DNA of 6,183 bases from Methylococcales bacterium (GCA_024958995.1 JANXGZ010000023.1:1-6183), one strand, 5' to 3'; counted from the stretch's first letter, positions 1 to 6,183 are shown. The notes: generated from the sequence alone by a model not told the origin. A program made the numbers and translations.

Positions 1-7
1 CAGGAGC

Positions 8-754
8 ATGACAGAAAAAACAACGCATTTCGGATACCGCCAGGTCGGTGCGACCGAAAAGGTCGGCATGGTCAGGGAAGTCTTCGACTCAGTGGCCGGC
101 AAGTACGACCTCATGAACGACCTGATGTCTCTGGGCATACACCGGATCTGGAAACGAATCGCAATCACTCTGGCCAATGTCCGCCAGGGAGACAAGGTAC
201 TGGACCTGGCCGGCGGAACCGGAGACCTGACCGTTCTTTTCGACAAGAGAGTGCGTCCAACTGGCTCGGTGATTCTGGCCGACATTAACCGATCCATGCT
301 GGAAGTCGGCAGAGATCGGCTGATCGACCGGGGACTGGTGTCAAATATTTCATACACCCAGGTCAATGCGGAAATACTGCCTTTCAAGGACAACAGTTTC
401 GACTGCGTCTGCATCGCTTTCGGGCTGCGCAACGTGACTGACAAGGATGCCGCTCTTCGCTCGATGCATCGTGTACTGAAGCCCGGGGGCCGCTGCATCA
501 TTCTGGAGTTTTCTCACCCAAAGGCAGAACTGGTCAAAAAACTGTACGATGCCTATTCCTTCAGACTTCTCCCAACCATCGGCAAGATCTTTGCCGATGA
601 CGCGGACAGTTATCGCTACCTGGCAGAATCGATTCGCATGCATCCAGAACAGGATAAGCTCAAGGAAATGATGGAAAACGCCGGATTCGAACGCAGCGAG
701 TATTTTAACCTGACCCAGGGAATCGTAGCGGTGCACCGCGGGTACAAGGTCTGA
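8..754 (+). CDS. ubiE: Ubiquinone/menaquinone biosynthesis C-methyltransferase UbiE
   Basis: SAM-dependent methyltransferase that C-methylates 2-methoxy-6-polyprenyl-1,4-benzoquinol in ubiquinone synthesis; in species that make menaquinone, the same enzyme methylates demethylmenaquinol. It is a soluble cytoplasmic enzyme, part of the Ubi complex in E. coli. The 248 residues match the family length (about 250). Visible motifs: the N-terminal family signature around residues 20-50 (VFDSVAGKYDLMNDLMS), the class I SAM-binding motif LDLAGGTGD at 65-73, an acidic D92 at the end of the second strand that should bind the SAM ribose, AFGLRNVTD at 137-145, RVLKPGG at 155-161, LEFS at 167-170 and the typical C-terminal end LTQGIVAVHRGYKV. 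The chosen ATG fits the known N-terminus, since THFGY follows within a few residues. However, the AGGAG at 2-6 leaves only 1 nt before the ATG, and the reading frame is open to the window edge, so a slightly earlier start cannot be excluded. The next gene, ubiJ, starts 22 nt downstream. Confidence 0.97.
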   Translation: MTEKTTHFGYRQVGATEKVGMVREVFDSVAGKYDLMNDLMSLGIHRIWKRIAITLANVRQGDKVLDLAGGTGDLTVLFDKRVRPTGSVILADINRSMLEVGRDRLIDRGLVSNISYTQVNAEILPFKDNSFDCVCIAFGLRNVTDKDAALRSMHRVLKPGGRCIILEFSHPKAELVKKLYDAYSFRLLPTIGKIFADDADSYRYLAESIRMHPEQDKLKEMMENAGFERSEYFNLTQGIVAVHRGYKV

Positions 755-776
755 CACCTCTCGAATTCTCTTCAGT

Positions 777-1400
777 ATGTTAGTCCGCTCTGTCTTCCTG
801 TCCACGCTGGAGGCCGCCATTGCCCGGTTCATTCAGCTGGATCAGGACGCACCACGCCTTTTACAACCGGTCAACGGAAAAGTAATCGCGATCCGGATCG
901 AAGGTCCAGACTGGACGTTCTTCCTTTGTCCATGCGATGACCGTATCCAAATACTGGATCAGTACCATGGAACACCCGACACCACCCTGAGCGGTTCTCT
1001 GCTGGCCTTTGCCGAGATCGGCCTGAGTCAGAACCCGATCGGTGTTCTGTTCAGCGGCAAAGTCACGCTCGAAGGGGATATCGAAACCGGGAAAAGGTTC
1101 CAGCAACTGTTCGGAAAGCTGGACATCGACTGGGAGGAACACCTTTCGAAATTCACCGGAGATATTCTTGCCCACCAGATCGGCAACCTGGTGCGCACAA
1201 CACGTAAATGGTCCAAGGAATCGAGACATTCCCTCACCCTTGATACCCGGGAATTCCTCCAGGAAGAAATCCGCCAGTTGCCAACCTCGCTGGAATGTGA
1301 ACACCTGTACACGGACGTTGATTCGCTCCGTGCTGCAACCGACCGATTGGAGATGCGCGTGAGGCGCCTGGCTGACCGGCTGCGAAAAGACGACAACTAG
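777..1400 (+). CDS. ubiJ: Ubiquinone biosynthesis accessory factor UbiJ (SCP2 domain)
   Basis: Non-enzymatic accessory protein of aerobic ubiquinone synthesis. The family binds the polyprenylated intermediates through an SCP2 sterol-carrier-like domain and, together with UbiK, supports the soluble Ubi enzyme complex in E. coli. The 207 residues agree with the roughly 200 of E. coli UbiJ. The SCP2 domain spans about residues 15-115, with the NGKVIAIRIEG strand near 33-43 and GKVTLEGDIETGKRFQQLF at 94-112, followed by TGDILAHQIGN at 128-137. The C-terminal part (about 175-205) is charged, with a leucine/valine heptad-like pattern (LRAATDRLEMRVRRLADRL), which suggests the coiled coil through which this family contacts UbiK. 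The gene sits between ubiE (22 nt) and ubiB (47 nt), the usual order. No Shine-Dalgarno sequence precedes the ATG, so translation may depend on coupling to ubiE. Sequence is divergent as is usual for UbiJ; identification rests on domain features plus position. Confidence 0.93.
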   Translation: MLVRSVFLSTLEAAIARFIQLDQDAPRLLQPVNGKVIAIRIEGPDWTFFLCPCDDRIQILDQYHGTPDTTLSGSLLAFAEIGLSQNPIGVLFSGKVTLEGDIETGKRFQQLFGKLDIDWEEHLSKFTGDILAHQIGNLVRTTRKWSKESRHSLTLDTREFLQEEIRQLPTSLECEHLYTDVDSLRAATDRLEMRVRRLADRLRKDDN

Positions 1401-1447
1401 GCCATCCGAATCATCTGGAAAGGAACACCTGAATAACCTGCCGCCCC

Positions 1448-3094
1448 ATGTCTCCCAAACTGCTCATTCGACTTTTTAGTATCAACCGGGTTCTCACCAC
1501 CCACGGCCTTGATGAACTGATTATCAAAACCCCGCTGTTTCGCGGCATGCGTTACCTAGCCTTCCTCTCTCCCGGCACTTGGGCCAGGCGAACCCATGGA
1601 CCCATTGGCGTCCGGATCCGGCGCACGCTGGAAGACCTCGGCCCTATCTTTGTAAAGTTTGGCCAAGCATTGTCAACCCGAAGGGATCTGCTTCCCGAAG
1701 ACATCGCCGATGAACTGGCGAAACTACAGGATGACGTTCCTCCCTTTCCCGGATCCGATGCTCGCAAGATCATCGAGGAAGAACTCGGGAAACCGATCGA
1801 AGAAAGTTTTTCGGCTTTTGACGAAACACCGTTCGCATCCGCCTCGGTGGCACAGGTTCATGCTGCACGCTTGCCGGACGGACAGGAAGTCGTGATCAAG
1901 GTTCTTCGCCCCGGTGTCGAAAAACGGATTCGCCAAGATATTGCCATGCTCTACCAGCTCGCCCGAATGGCAGAAATTTTTCGGAAGGAAGCCAAACGCC
2001 TCCGGCCTGTCGAATTGGTTGCCGAGTTCGAGAGAACCATACTGGACGAACTGGACCTGGTGCGTGAAGGAGCAAACGCCTCGGAACTCAGAAGGAATTT
2101 CGAAAGTTCGAAGATCCTCTACATTCCCTTGATCCACTGGGACTGGACCCGCCGGCGGGTGCTCGTGATGGAGCGCATCCACGGAATTCCGATCGGAGAC
2201 ACCGAGCGACTGAGGACAGAAGGCGTGGATTTTCGTCTGCTTGCCGAACGCGGCGTGGAAATTTTCTTCACTCAGGTACTTCGCGACAACTTCTTCCATG
2301 CAGACATGCATCCCGGAAACATCTTCGCGACACCGGAATCCAGCTATATTGCGGTCGACTTCGGCATCGTTGGATCACTGACAGATGCGGACCAGCATTA
2401 CCTGGCTTCCAACCTGCTGGCATTTTTCAACCGCGATTACCGCCGGGTGGCCGAACTACATATCGAATCGGGATGGATCAGCCGTGATTCCCGTATCGAT
2501 CAACTCGAATCCGCAATTCGCGCGGTTTGCGAGCCGATCTTCGAAAAGCCGATCAGCGAAATCTCCTATGGGCACCTTTTGTTGCGCCTGTTCCAGACCG
2601 CGAGACGATTCGACGCCGAAGTACAACCGCAGTTGGTACTGTTCCAGAAAACCCTGCTCAACATCGAAGGCCTGGGACGCGAACTCTATCCCGGTCTCGA
2701 CCTCTGGAAAACGGCAAAACCATACCTGGAAAAGTGGTTCGCCGACCAGGTTGGACCCAAGGCCGCGTTCAACCATGTGAAGAAGCAGGCTCCGGAATGG
2801 GCTCGGCAGATACCCGAGATTCCGGAACTGGCCTACCGTCTGCTGCACGATACCGCAAAGGGGCAACTTCAGGTGAGCCTGGGAAACCGCCAAATGGAAG
2901 AAATCCAGCTACAGATATCCCGCAACAACCGACGGACGATCCAGGTAATGGCTGGCGCGGCCTTCATCGTCAGCGCGTCAATTCTAACTGGCCTTTCCGG
3001 CTACCTGACCGAGGAGGCTGCATCCATCCCCATTCTCGCAATGGGATGTGGGCTGTCCGGCCTTGTACTGCTGGGGCTTTCTTTCAGAAACTAG
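1448..3094 (+). CDS. ubiB: Atypical protein kinase-like UbiB (ABC1/ADCK/COQ8 family)
   Basis: Membrane-anchored member of the UbiB/COQ8 family, required for normal ubiquinone levels. The family binds ATP and shows ATPase rather than ordinary protein kinase activity, and is thought to make lipid intermediates available to the Ubi enzymes. Its 548 residues match E. coli UbiB (546). The family motifs are intact: KFGQ (KxGQ) at 70-73, the alanine-rich nucleotide loop ASASVAQ at 130-136, a likely ATP-binding K151 in VVIKV, the ExD element ELD at 201-203, the catalytic-loop sequence HADMHPGN at 284-291 and DFG at 304-306. Two hydrophobic segments at about 498-518 and 526-545 form the C-terminal membrane anchor. 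The ATG is supported by position-for-position agreement with the E. coli N-terminus (GLDELI ends at residue 25 in both), although the nearest purine-rich site (1419-1424) lies 23 nt upstream. Last gene of the ubi block; no tat genes follow. Confidence 0.97.
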   Translation: MSPKLLIRLFSINRVLTTHGLDELIIKTPLFRGMRYLAFLSPGTWARRTHGPIGVRIRRTLEDLGPIFVKFGQALSTRRDLLPEDIADELAKLQDDVPPFPGSDARKIIEEELGKPIEESFSAFDETPFASASVAQVHAARLPDGQEVVIKVLRPGVEKRIRQDIAMLYQLARMAEIFRKEAKRLRPVELVAEFERTILDELDLVREGANASELRRNFESSKILYIPLIHWDWTRRRVLVMERIHGIPIGDTERLRTEGVDFRLLAERGVEIFFTQVLRDNFFHADMHPGNIFATPESSYIAVDFGIVGSLTDADQHYLASNLLAFFNRDYRRVAELHIESGWISRDSRIDQLESAIRAVCEPIFEKPISEISYGHLLLRLFQTARRFDAEVQPQLVLFQKTLLNIEGLGRELYPGLDLWKTAKPYLEKWFADQVGPKAAFNHVKKQAPEWARQIPEIPELAYRLLHDTAKGQLQVSLGNRQMEEIQLQISRNNRRTIQVMAGAAFIVSASILTGLSGYLTEEAASIPILAMGCGLSGLVLLGLSFRN

Positions 3095-3190
3095 TCAGAC
3101 AACCACAACCGGCTTGGGTCCGAAACAAGGTCGCCCCCTCAAAGCTACCTGAACCTGGATTCGGGACACAACTAGACGAGGTATTCAGCA
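3095..3190 (+). other. Intergenic gap after ubiB, no clear signal
   Basis: Ninety-six bases separate ubiB from the next gene. The only structure I see is a six-base-pair hairpin with one G-U pair, 3148-3153 against 3160-3165 around a six-base loop. No T-run follows it, so it is not a convincing terminator. I see no good -35/-10 pair. A Shine-Dalgarno-like GAGG at 3178-3181, 9 nt before the ATG at 3191, serves the downstream gene. Confidence 0.4.
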
Positions 3191-3748
3191 ATGGCACTCA
3201 TGGAAACTCCGATTTGTGACTTTGGCCGACCAGCCATCGATTTTAGCCTTCCCGACATCAACGGCGTGGTCCAGTCACTGGACAGTTGCAAGGGTGAGAG
3301 CGGACTGCTTGTCATGTTCATCTGCAATCACTGCCCTTACGTGAAAGCCATCCAGGAACGGCTGGTCAGAGACACTCGTGAACTACAACAGCATGGCATC
3401 GAATCAGTGGCCATCATGTCCAACGACGTTTCAACCTATGCAGACGATTCGCTGGAAAACATGAAAGTGATCGCAGAACGATTCGATTTTCCCTTTCCCT
3501 ACCTGTTCGACGAATCTCAGCAGGTGGCCAGGGCCTACGGAGCAATCTGCACGCCGGATTTCTTTGGTTACAACAGCGAACTAGAACTCCAGTACCGCGG
3601 TCGCCTCGATGCCAGCGGCAAAAACCAGGACGCCGGTGACAGCCGACGAGACCTGTTCGAAGCCATGAAACAGGTGTCGATGACCGGCAACGGACCTGAA
3701 CAGCAGATTCCCAGTATCGGCTGCTCGCTGAAATGGAAGACAGCCTGA
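3191..3748 (+). CDS. Thioredoxin-fold/peroxiredoxin-like family protein (AhpC/TSA, PRX-like 1 type)
   Basis: Predicted cytoplasmic thiol-redox protein of the AhpC/TSA-thioredoxin superfamily. The exact substrate of this subgroup is not established. The 185 residues form a single domain: the start FGRPAIDFSLPDINGVV (11-27) is typical of peroxiredoxin-like proteins; the strand LLVMFICNHCPYVKAI at 39-54 contains the CxxC-type pair C45/C48; and GAICTPDFF (118-125) holds C120 and the likely cis-proline P122 of a thioredoxin fold. The end reads GCSLKWK (177-183), with C178. The combination CNHCPYVKAI plus terminal GCS(I/L)KWK is, to my knowledge, characteristic of the PRX-like 1 subgroup. Further cysteines are C9 and C33, six in all. 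There is no signal peptide, so a role in the cytoplasm is inferred. The ATG at 3191 has GAGG 9 nt upstream; a second ATG at 3200 is possible. Separated by 96 nt from ubiB and 133 nt from pgk, so it may be its own transcription unit or the tail of the ubi one. Confidence 0.9.
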   Translation: MALMETPICDFGRPAIDFSLPDINGVVQSLDSCKGESGLLVMFICNHCPYVKAIQERLVRDTRELQQHGIESVAIMSNDVSTYADDSLENMKVIAERFDFPFPYLFDESQQVARAYGAICTPDFFGYNSELELQYRGRLDASGKNQDAGDSRRDLFEAMKQVSMTGNGPEQQIPSIGCSLKWKTA

Positions 3749-3881
3749 AACGAGATTGGCTAAACGGGAGAATATTCGTTGTCAGTCCCTATTTCTTCTT
3801 CACCACCCCTGCATTCGAACCGACTCGAGGTAATGACTGAGCCCCGATACCTGCAAACAAATTTAAATAAAGGAGCTTTCA
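3749..3881 (+). promoter_or_regulatory. Leader region upstream of pgk
   Basis: This 133-nt gap is the most likely place for a pgk promoter, but I cannot assign one with confidence. TTGTCA at 3779-3784 resembles a -35 box yet has no good -10 box 16-18 nt later; TAATGA (3831-3836) and the AT-rich stretch at 3861-3871 are -10-like but lack a partner. A GGGA/TCCC pairing (about 3766-3769 with 3786-3789) enclosing the palindrome GAATATTC (3770-3777), followed by a T-rich run, could act as a weak terminator for the preceding gene. The element assignment is inference from inspection only. Confidence 0.3.
3869..3875 (+). promoter_or_regulatory. Strong ribosome binding site of pgk
   Basis: AAAGGAG lies 6 nt before the ATG at 3882, the best Shine-Dalgarno match at useful spacing in the window. 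It follows an AT-rich unstructured stretch (3858-3871) that should keep the site accessible. This fits the high expression expected of a glycolytic enzyme and fixes the pgk start. Confidence 0.85.
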
Positions 3882-5060
3882 ATGCCTATTGAGAACATGA
3901 CAGACCTGGACCTGAACGGGCAACGCGTTCTGATCCGTCAGGATCTGAACGTGCCGGTGAAGGATGGTGCGGTCACCAGCGACAAACGCATCCGAGCCAG
4001 CCTGCCAACCATCCACTTTGCCTTGGACGCGGGAGCCCGAGTTATGCTGATGTCGCATCTTGGAAGACCGACCGAGGGCAAATACGACGAGCAATTTTCG
4101 CTTCAACCCGTTGCTACCCGACTGAGCGAACTTCTCGGACACCCTGTCCGACTGATCAAGGACTGGCTCGACGGCTGCGAAGTCGCCAACGGCGAAGTCG
4201 TTCTTTGTGAAAATGTACGTTTTAATCCTGGAGAGAAAAAAAACGAAGGAGGACTCTCAAGGCGGATGGCTGCCCTCTGTGACATCTACGTCATGGATGC
4301 CTTCGGTACCGCTCACCGTGCACAGGCATCAACGCATGGCGTGGCCGAGTTTGCCTCGGTCGTCTGCGCTGGACCTCTCCTGTCACGGGAACTGGAAGCC
4401 CTTGGCAAGGCACTCCGCGACCCGGCGAAACCGATGCTGGCGATCGTGGGCGGTTCCAAGGTTTCGACCAAGCTCACGGTACTCGAATCGCTGTCTGACA
4501 AGGTCGACCAGCTGATCGTTGGAGGAGGGATCGCAAACACCTTTATCGCTGCAGCAGGGTTTCCGGTAGGAAAGTCTCTGGCCGAAACCGGACTGATAGA
4601 CGCAGCAAAACGGCTGATCGAACTGGCCAGATCCCGCGGGGCTGAAATTCCGATTCCTGAAGACGTTGTTTGCGCAACCGAGTTTTCACCGCAGGCAACG
4701 GCTGTCATCAAGAAAGTCTCCGAGGTGGATGAAAACGACATGATCCTTGATATCGGTCCAAAAACAGCGGCGCGCTATAGGGAAATGATTCTCTCCGCTG
4801 GTACCGTGGTCTGGAACGGGCCGGTTGGGGTATTCGAAATCGAACAGTTCGGCGAAGGCACCCGAGCGGTCGGCCAGGCCATCGCTGAAAGTCCGGCCTT
4901 TTCGATCGCCGGAGGCGGTGATACGCTTGCGGCAATTGATCAATACAACATTGGCGAACGAGTTTCTTACAGTTCCACGGGCGGCGGCGCCTTCCTCGAA
5001 TACCTGGAAGGGAAAAAGCTTCCGGCCGTTGAGATACTGGAACAACGATCCGGCTCGTGA
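3882..5060 (+). CDS. pgk: Phosphoglycerate kinase
   Basis: Cytoplasmic glycolytic and gluconeogenic enzyme that transfers a phosphate between 1,3-bisphosphoglycerate and ADP, giving 3-phosphoglycerate and ATP. The 392 residues match bacterial monomeric Pgk (about 387-400). N-terminal substrate domain: RVLIRQDLNVP at 15-25 with D21 and N23, the basic R36/R38 region, SHLGRP at 58-63, ENVRF at 110-114 with R113, and FGTAHRAQAST at 141-151 with R146. C-terminal nucleotide domain: GGSKVSTK at 190-197, GGGIANTF at 214-221, the DIGP turn at 290-293, NGPVGVFE at 312-319, GGGDT at 344-348 and STGGGAFLE at 365-373. All expected motifs are present, so the enzyme should be active. A strong ribosome binding site supports the ATG. 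Usual partners gap/epd, fba and pyk are not in this window; the next gene begins only 9 nt after the stop, suggesting co-transcription. Confidence 0.98.
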   Translation: MPIENMTDLDLNGQRVLIRQDLNVPVKDGAVTSDKRIRASLPTIHFALDAGARVMLMSHLGRPTEGKYDEQFSLQPVATRLSELLGHPVRLIKDWLDGCEVANGEVVLCENVRFNPGEKKNEGGLSRRMAALCDIYVMDAFGTAHRAQASTHGVAEFASVVCAGPLLSRELEALGKALRDPAKPMLAIVGGSKVSTKLTVLESLSDKVDQLIVGGGIANTFIAAAGFPVGKSLAETGLIDAAKRLIELARSRGAEIPIPEDVVCATEFSPQATAVIKKVSEVDENDMILDIGPKTAARYREMILSAGTVVWNGPVGVFEIEQFGEGTRAVGQAIAESPAFSIAGGGDTLAAIDQYNIGERVSYSSTGGGAFLEYLEGKKLPAVEILEQRSGS

Positions 5061-5069
5061 AACTCGTTC

Positions 5070-6023
5070 ATGAAGGAGCCTGATCAAAACCAGCGCCATT
5101 CGAAAGCGAATAGCCAAGCGACGCAATTCGCGAAATTTCGATTATTGTGCCGTCCTGTTGCTGCAGTACCGGCCGCAGCAATAGCCAGCATCGTGCTGGC
5201 CGGCTGTGAACCCGATCCGGTACAGGTCGGAACATTCGACTACTCGGCCGAAAGCCTACCCGCAGGTACATGCAAAGAAGGCAGCCGGTCCGGAAAACCC
5301 GGTATCAGCGATGATGAAGTCAGCGCAAACGGACTCAATTTCAGTGTCCGTACCCCGGCCAATTACGATGCCACCATTGCGCACCCCATGGTCATGGTCT
5401 ATGCCCCGGCCGGCAGAAGTCGCTTCGGAACTGAACGGATGACGGGCCTGACGCTGGCGGCCACAAGCGCCGGCTACATCATTTCCTACGCCGATCACGA
5501 ACGAATGTCGCCTTCCACCCTGCCCCGTATGGCCGAAATACCGAAACAGGTTGCGGCCAACTGGTGCGTCGACGATCAACGAATCTACCTCACCGGCCAT
5601 TCGGATGGCGGGACTGCAGCAATGGGACTGGCCTTTCTCGAGGAAACAAGGCATCTGCCGGGGGGCATTGCTCCGAGCGCCACGGGAATCCGCGGTAGCG
5701 ACCTCGTCGAGTATTCGTGCCCCGACCCGCTTTCGGTATTGGTCATGCACAGCAGGGAGGATAGTCTGTTCCCCGGGTATGGAAAAGAAACTGTCGAATG
5801 GTGGGCTGCCTGCAACCAGTGTTCGGCCGAAGCGAAGGCATCGGGCCAGACCGGATGCCAAACTTACTCCGACTGCGCTCCGGGTACCCGCACCTGGTAC
5901 TGCGAGGGTAACGGCGCGCATGGCAAATGGCCAGAGATCAACTCCACCATTCTTGATTTCTTCGCAAATTCTGAAACCCCTGGTTCGAAGACAGCTCAGC
6001 CCACCCCAACCGCATCTGAATAA
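5070..6023 (+). CDS. Predicted lipoprotein, alpha/beta-hydrolase (PHB depolymerase/feruloyl esterase-like)
   Basis: Probable exported esterase-type hydrolase; its substrate is unknown. Residues 25-45 are hydrophobic and end in the lipobox LAGC, giving lipidated C46; E47 rather than Asp at +2 favours the outer membrane by the E. coli rule. The hydrolase domain covers about residues 85-300. The nucleophile elbow is GHSDGG with S178, matching the GxSxGG form of the LpqC/PHB depolymerase group. D231 in HSREDSLFP and H284 in NGAHGKWP sit where the other triad members are expected. Eight cysteines follow C46 (68, 166, 217, 248, 251, 263, 269, 278), enough for four disulfides and in keeping with an extracytoplasmic location. 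The tail from about 301 is rich in P, S and T and probably unstructured. The start is uncertain: the ATG at 5070 gives an unusually long 24-residue n-region, and an AAGGAG (5073-5078) lies inside its first codons. A TTG at 5145 would give a conventional short signal peptide but lacks a ribosome binding site. Confidence 0.8.
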   Translation: MKEPDQNQRHSKANSQATQFAKFRLLCRPVAAVPAAAIASIVLAGCEPDPVQVGTFDYSAESLPAGTCKEGSRSGKPGISDDEVSANGLNFSVRTPANYDATIAHPMVMVYAPAGRSRFGTERMTGLTLAATSAGYIISYADHERMSPSTLPRMAEIPKQVAANWCVDDQRIYLTGHSDGGTAAMGLAFLEETRHLPGGIAPSATGIRGSDLVEYSCPDPLSVLVMHSREDSLFPGYGKETVEWWAACNQCSAEAKASGQTGCQTYSDCAPGTRTWYCEGNGAHGKWPEINSTILDFFANSETPGSKTAQPTPTASE

Positions 6024-6142
6024 GACCAGCGAAATTTTTCCGGCTGGAACCCGAGCCTCCAGGATTCCCCCATCTTGTCATTAACCCGGACAGTGGCTGT
6101 GGGATTGAGGGTCGGTACCGCCGGTGGATGACTCGCGGACAT
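6024..6142 (+). other. 3' untranslated region before the terminator
   Basis: About 120 bases between the lipoprotein stop and the terminator hairpin. I see no gene, no strong hairpin and no repeat here. It is presumably the 3' end of the pgk-lipoprotein transcript. Confidence 0.4.
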
Positions 6143-6176
6143 AAAAAAACCCCGAAGCAATCACTTCGGGGTTTTA
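6143..6176 (+). terminator. Rho-independent terminator, probably bidirectional
   Basis: A perfect eight-base-pair stem CCCCGAAG (6150-6157) pairs with CTTCGGGG (6164-6171) around the loop CAATCA. TTTT follows on the + strand and seven A precede it on the left, so the A-U pairs can extend the stem by four. Read from the - strand the same hairpin is followed by seven T, a longer run than on the + strand. It ends the unit containing pgk and the lipoprotein gene, and probably also stops transcription from a convergent gene beyond the window. Confidence 0.93.
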
Positions 6177-6183
6177 GTATTAA

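Noticed and set aside
350..832. Long open frame on the - strand across ubiE and the ubiJ start
   Set aside because: It lies opposite two well-supported genes, shows no recognisable family motif and is the expected by-product of moderately GC-rich coding sequence.
1433..1447. ATA at 1433 considered as an upstream ubiB start, 8 nt after AGGA
   Set aside because: ATA is not a normal start codon, and the ATG at 1448 agrees exactly with the E. coli UbiB N-terminus.
1724..2311. 195-codon open frame on the - strand inside ubiB
   Set aside because: It is fully contained in the conserved kinase-like core of ubiB, and its translation has no recognisable domain.
3148..3165. Hairpin after ubiB considered as a terminator
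   Set aside because: The stem is only six pairs with one G-U, and it is followed by ACACAACTA rather than a T-run.
2527..3219. 230-codon + strand frame overlapping the end of ubiB and the start of the PRX-like gene
   Set aside because: It overlaps the conserved ubiB frame including the membrane anchor; its product is rich in R, P and G, as is typical of an out-of-frame reading.
3779..3807. TTGTCA considered as the -35 box of a pgk promoter
   Set aside because: The sequence 16-18 nt downstream is C-rich (CACCACCCC) and does not resemble a -10 box.
5256..5921. 221-codon open frame on the - strand opposite the lipoprotein gene
   Set aside because: The + strand frame has a signal peptide, lipobox and a hydrolase triad; the - strand product has no recognisable motif.
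5551..6084. 177-codon + strand frame overlapping the lipoprotein and running into the 3' region
   Set aside because: It is an out-of-frame reading of the hydrolase with no family motif and no convincing ribosome binding site.

Overview
The window comes from a bacterial chromosome, most likely a gammaproteobacterium. The main reason is the ordered block ubiE-ubiJ-ubiB: UbiJ is typical of proteobacterial aerobic ubiquinone synthesis, and this order is the one known from E. coli and its relatives. The encoded UbiB aligns with E. coli UbiB from the first residue, as far as I recall that sequence. Base composition looks moderately GC-rich by eye (not counted) and uniform. I see no mobile element, tRNA, rRNA, CRISPR array or sign of recent transfer. 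Genus cannot be told from the sequence alone.

All six supported genes are on the + strand. Positions 8-3094 hold the ubiquinone block. UbiE makes the C-methylation of the quinone ring. UbiJ is an SCP2-type lipid-binding accessory protein of the soluble Ubi complex. UbiB is a membrane-anchored atypical kinase/ATPase thought to help move the hydrophobic intermediates. After a 96-nt gap comes a peroxiredoxin/thioredoxin-like protein of the 'PRX-like 1' type (3191-3748). After a further 133 nt with a strong ribosome binding site comes phosphoglycerate kinase, pgk (3882-5060). Only 9 nt after pgk starts a predicted lipoprotein with an alpha/beta-hydrolase domain resembling polyhydroxybutyrate depolymerases and feruloyl esterases (5070-6023). 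The window closes with a clear hairpin terminator (6150-6175) that looks bidirectional.

The first three genes work in one pathway. The other three have no obvious shared task: a thiol-redox protein, a glycolytic enzyme and a secreted or surface hydrolase. In E. coli ubiB is followed by tatABC, and pgk usually sits with gap/epd, fba or pyk, so this arrangement is a lineage-specific junction.

I found no convincing new biological system. The points most worth a second look are the hydrolase lipoprotein next to pgk, its uncertain start (a Shine-Dalgarno-like sequence lies inside its first codons), the cysteine-rich redox protein after the ubi block, and a possible 19-codon leader overlapping the pgk start.
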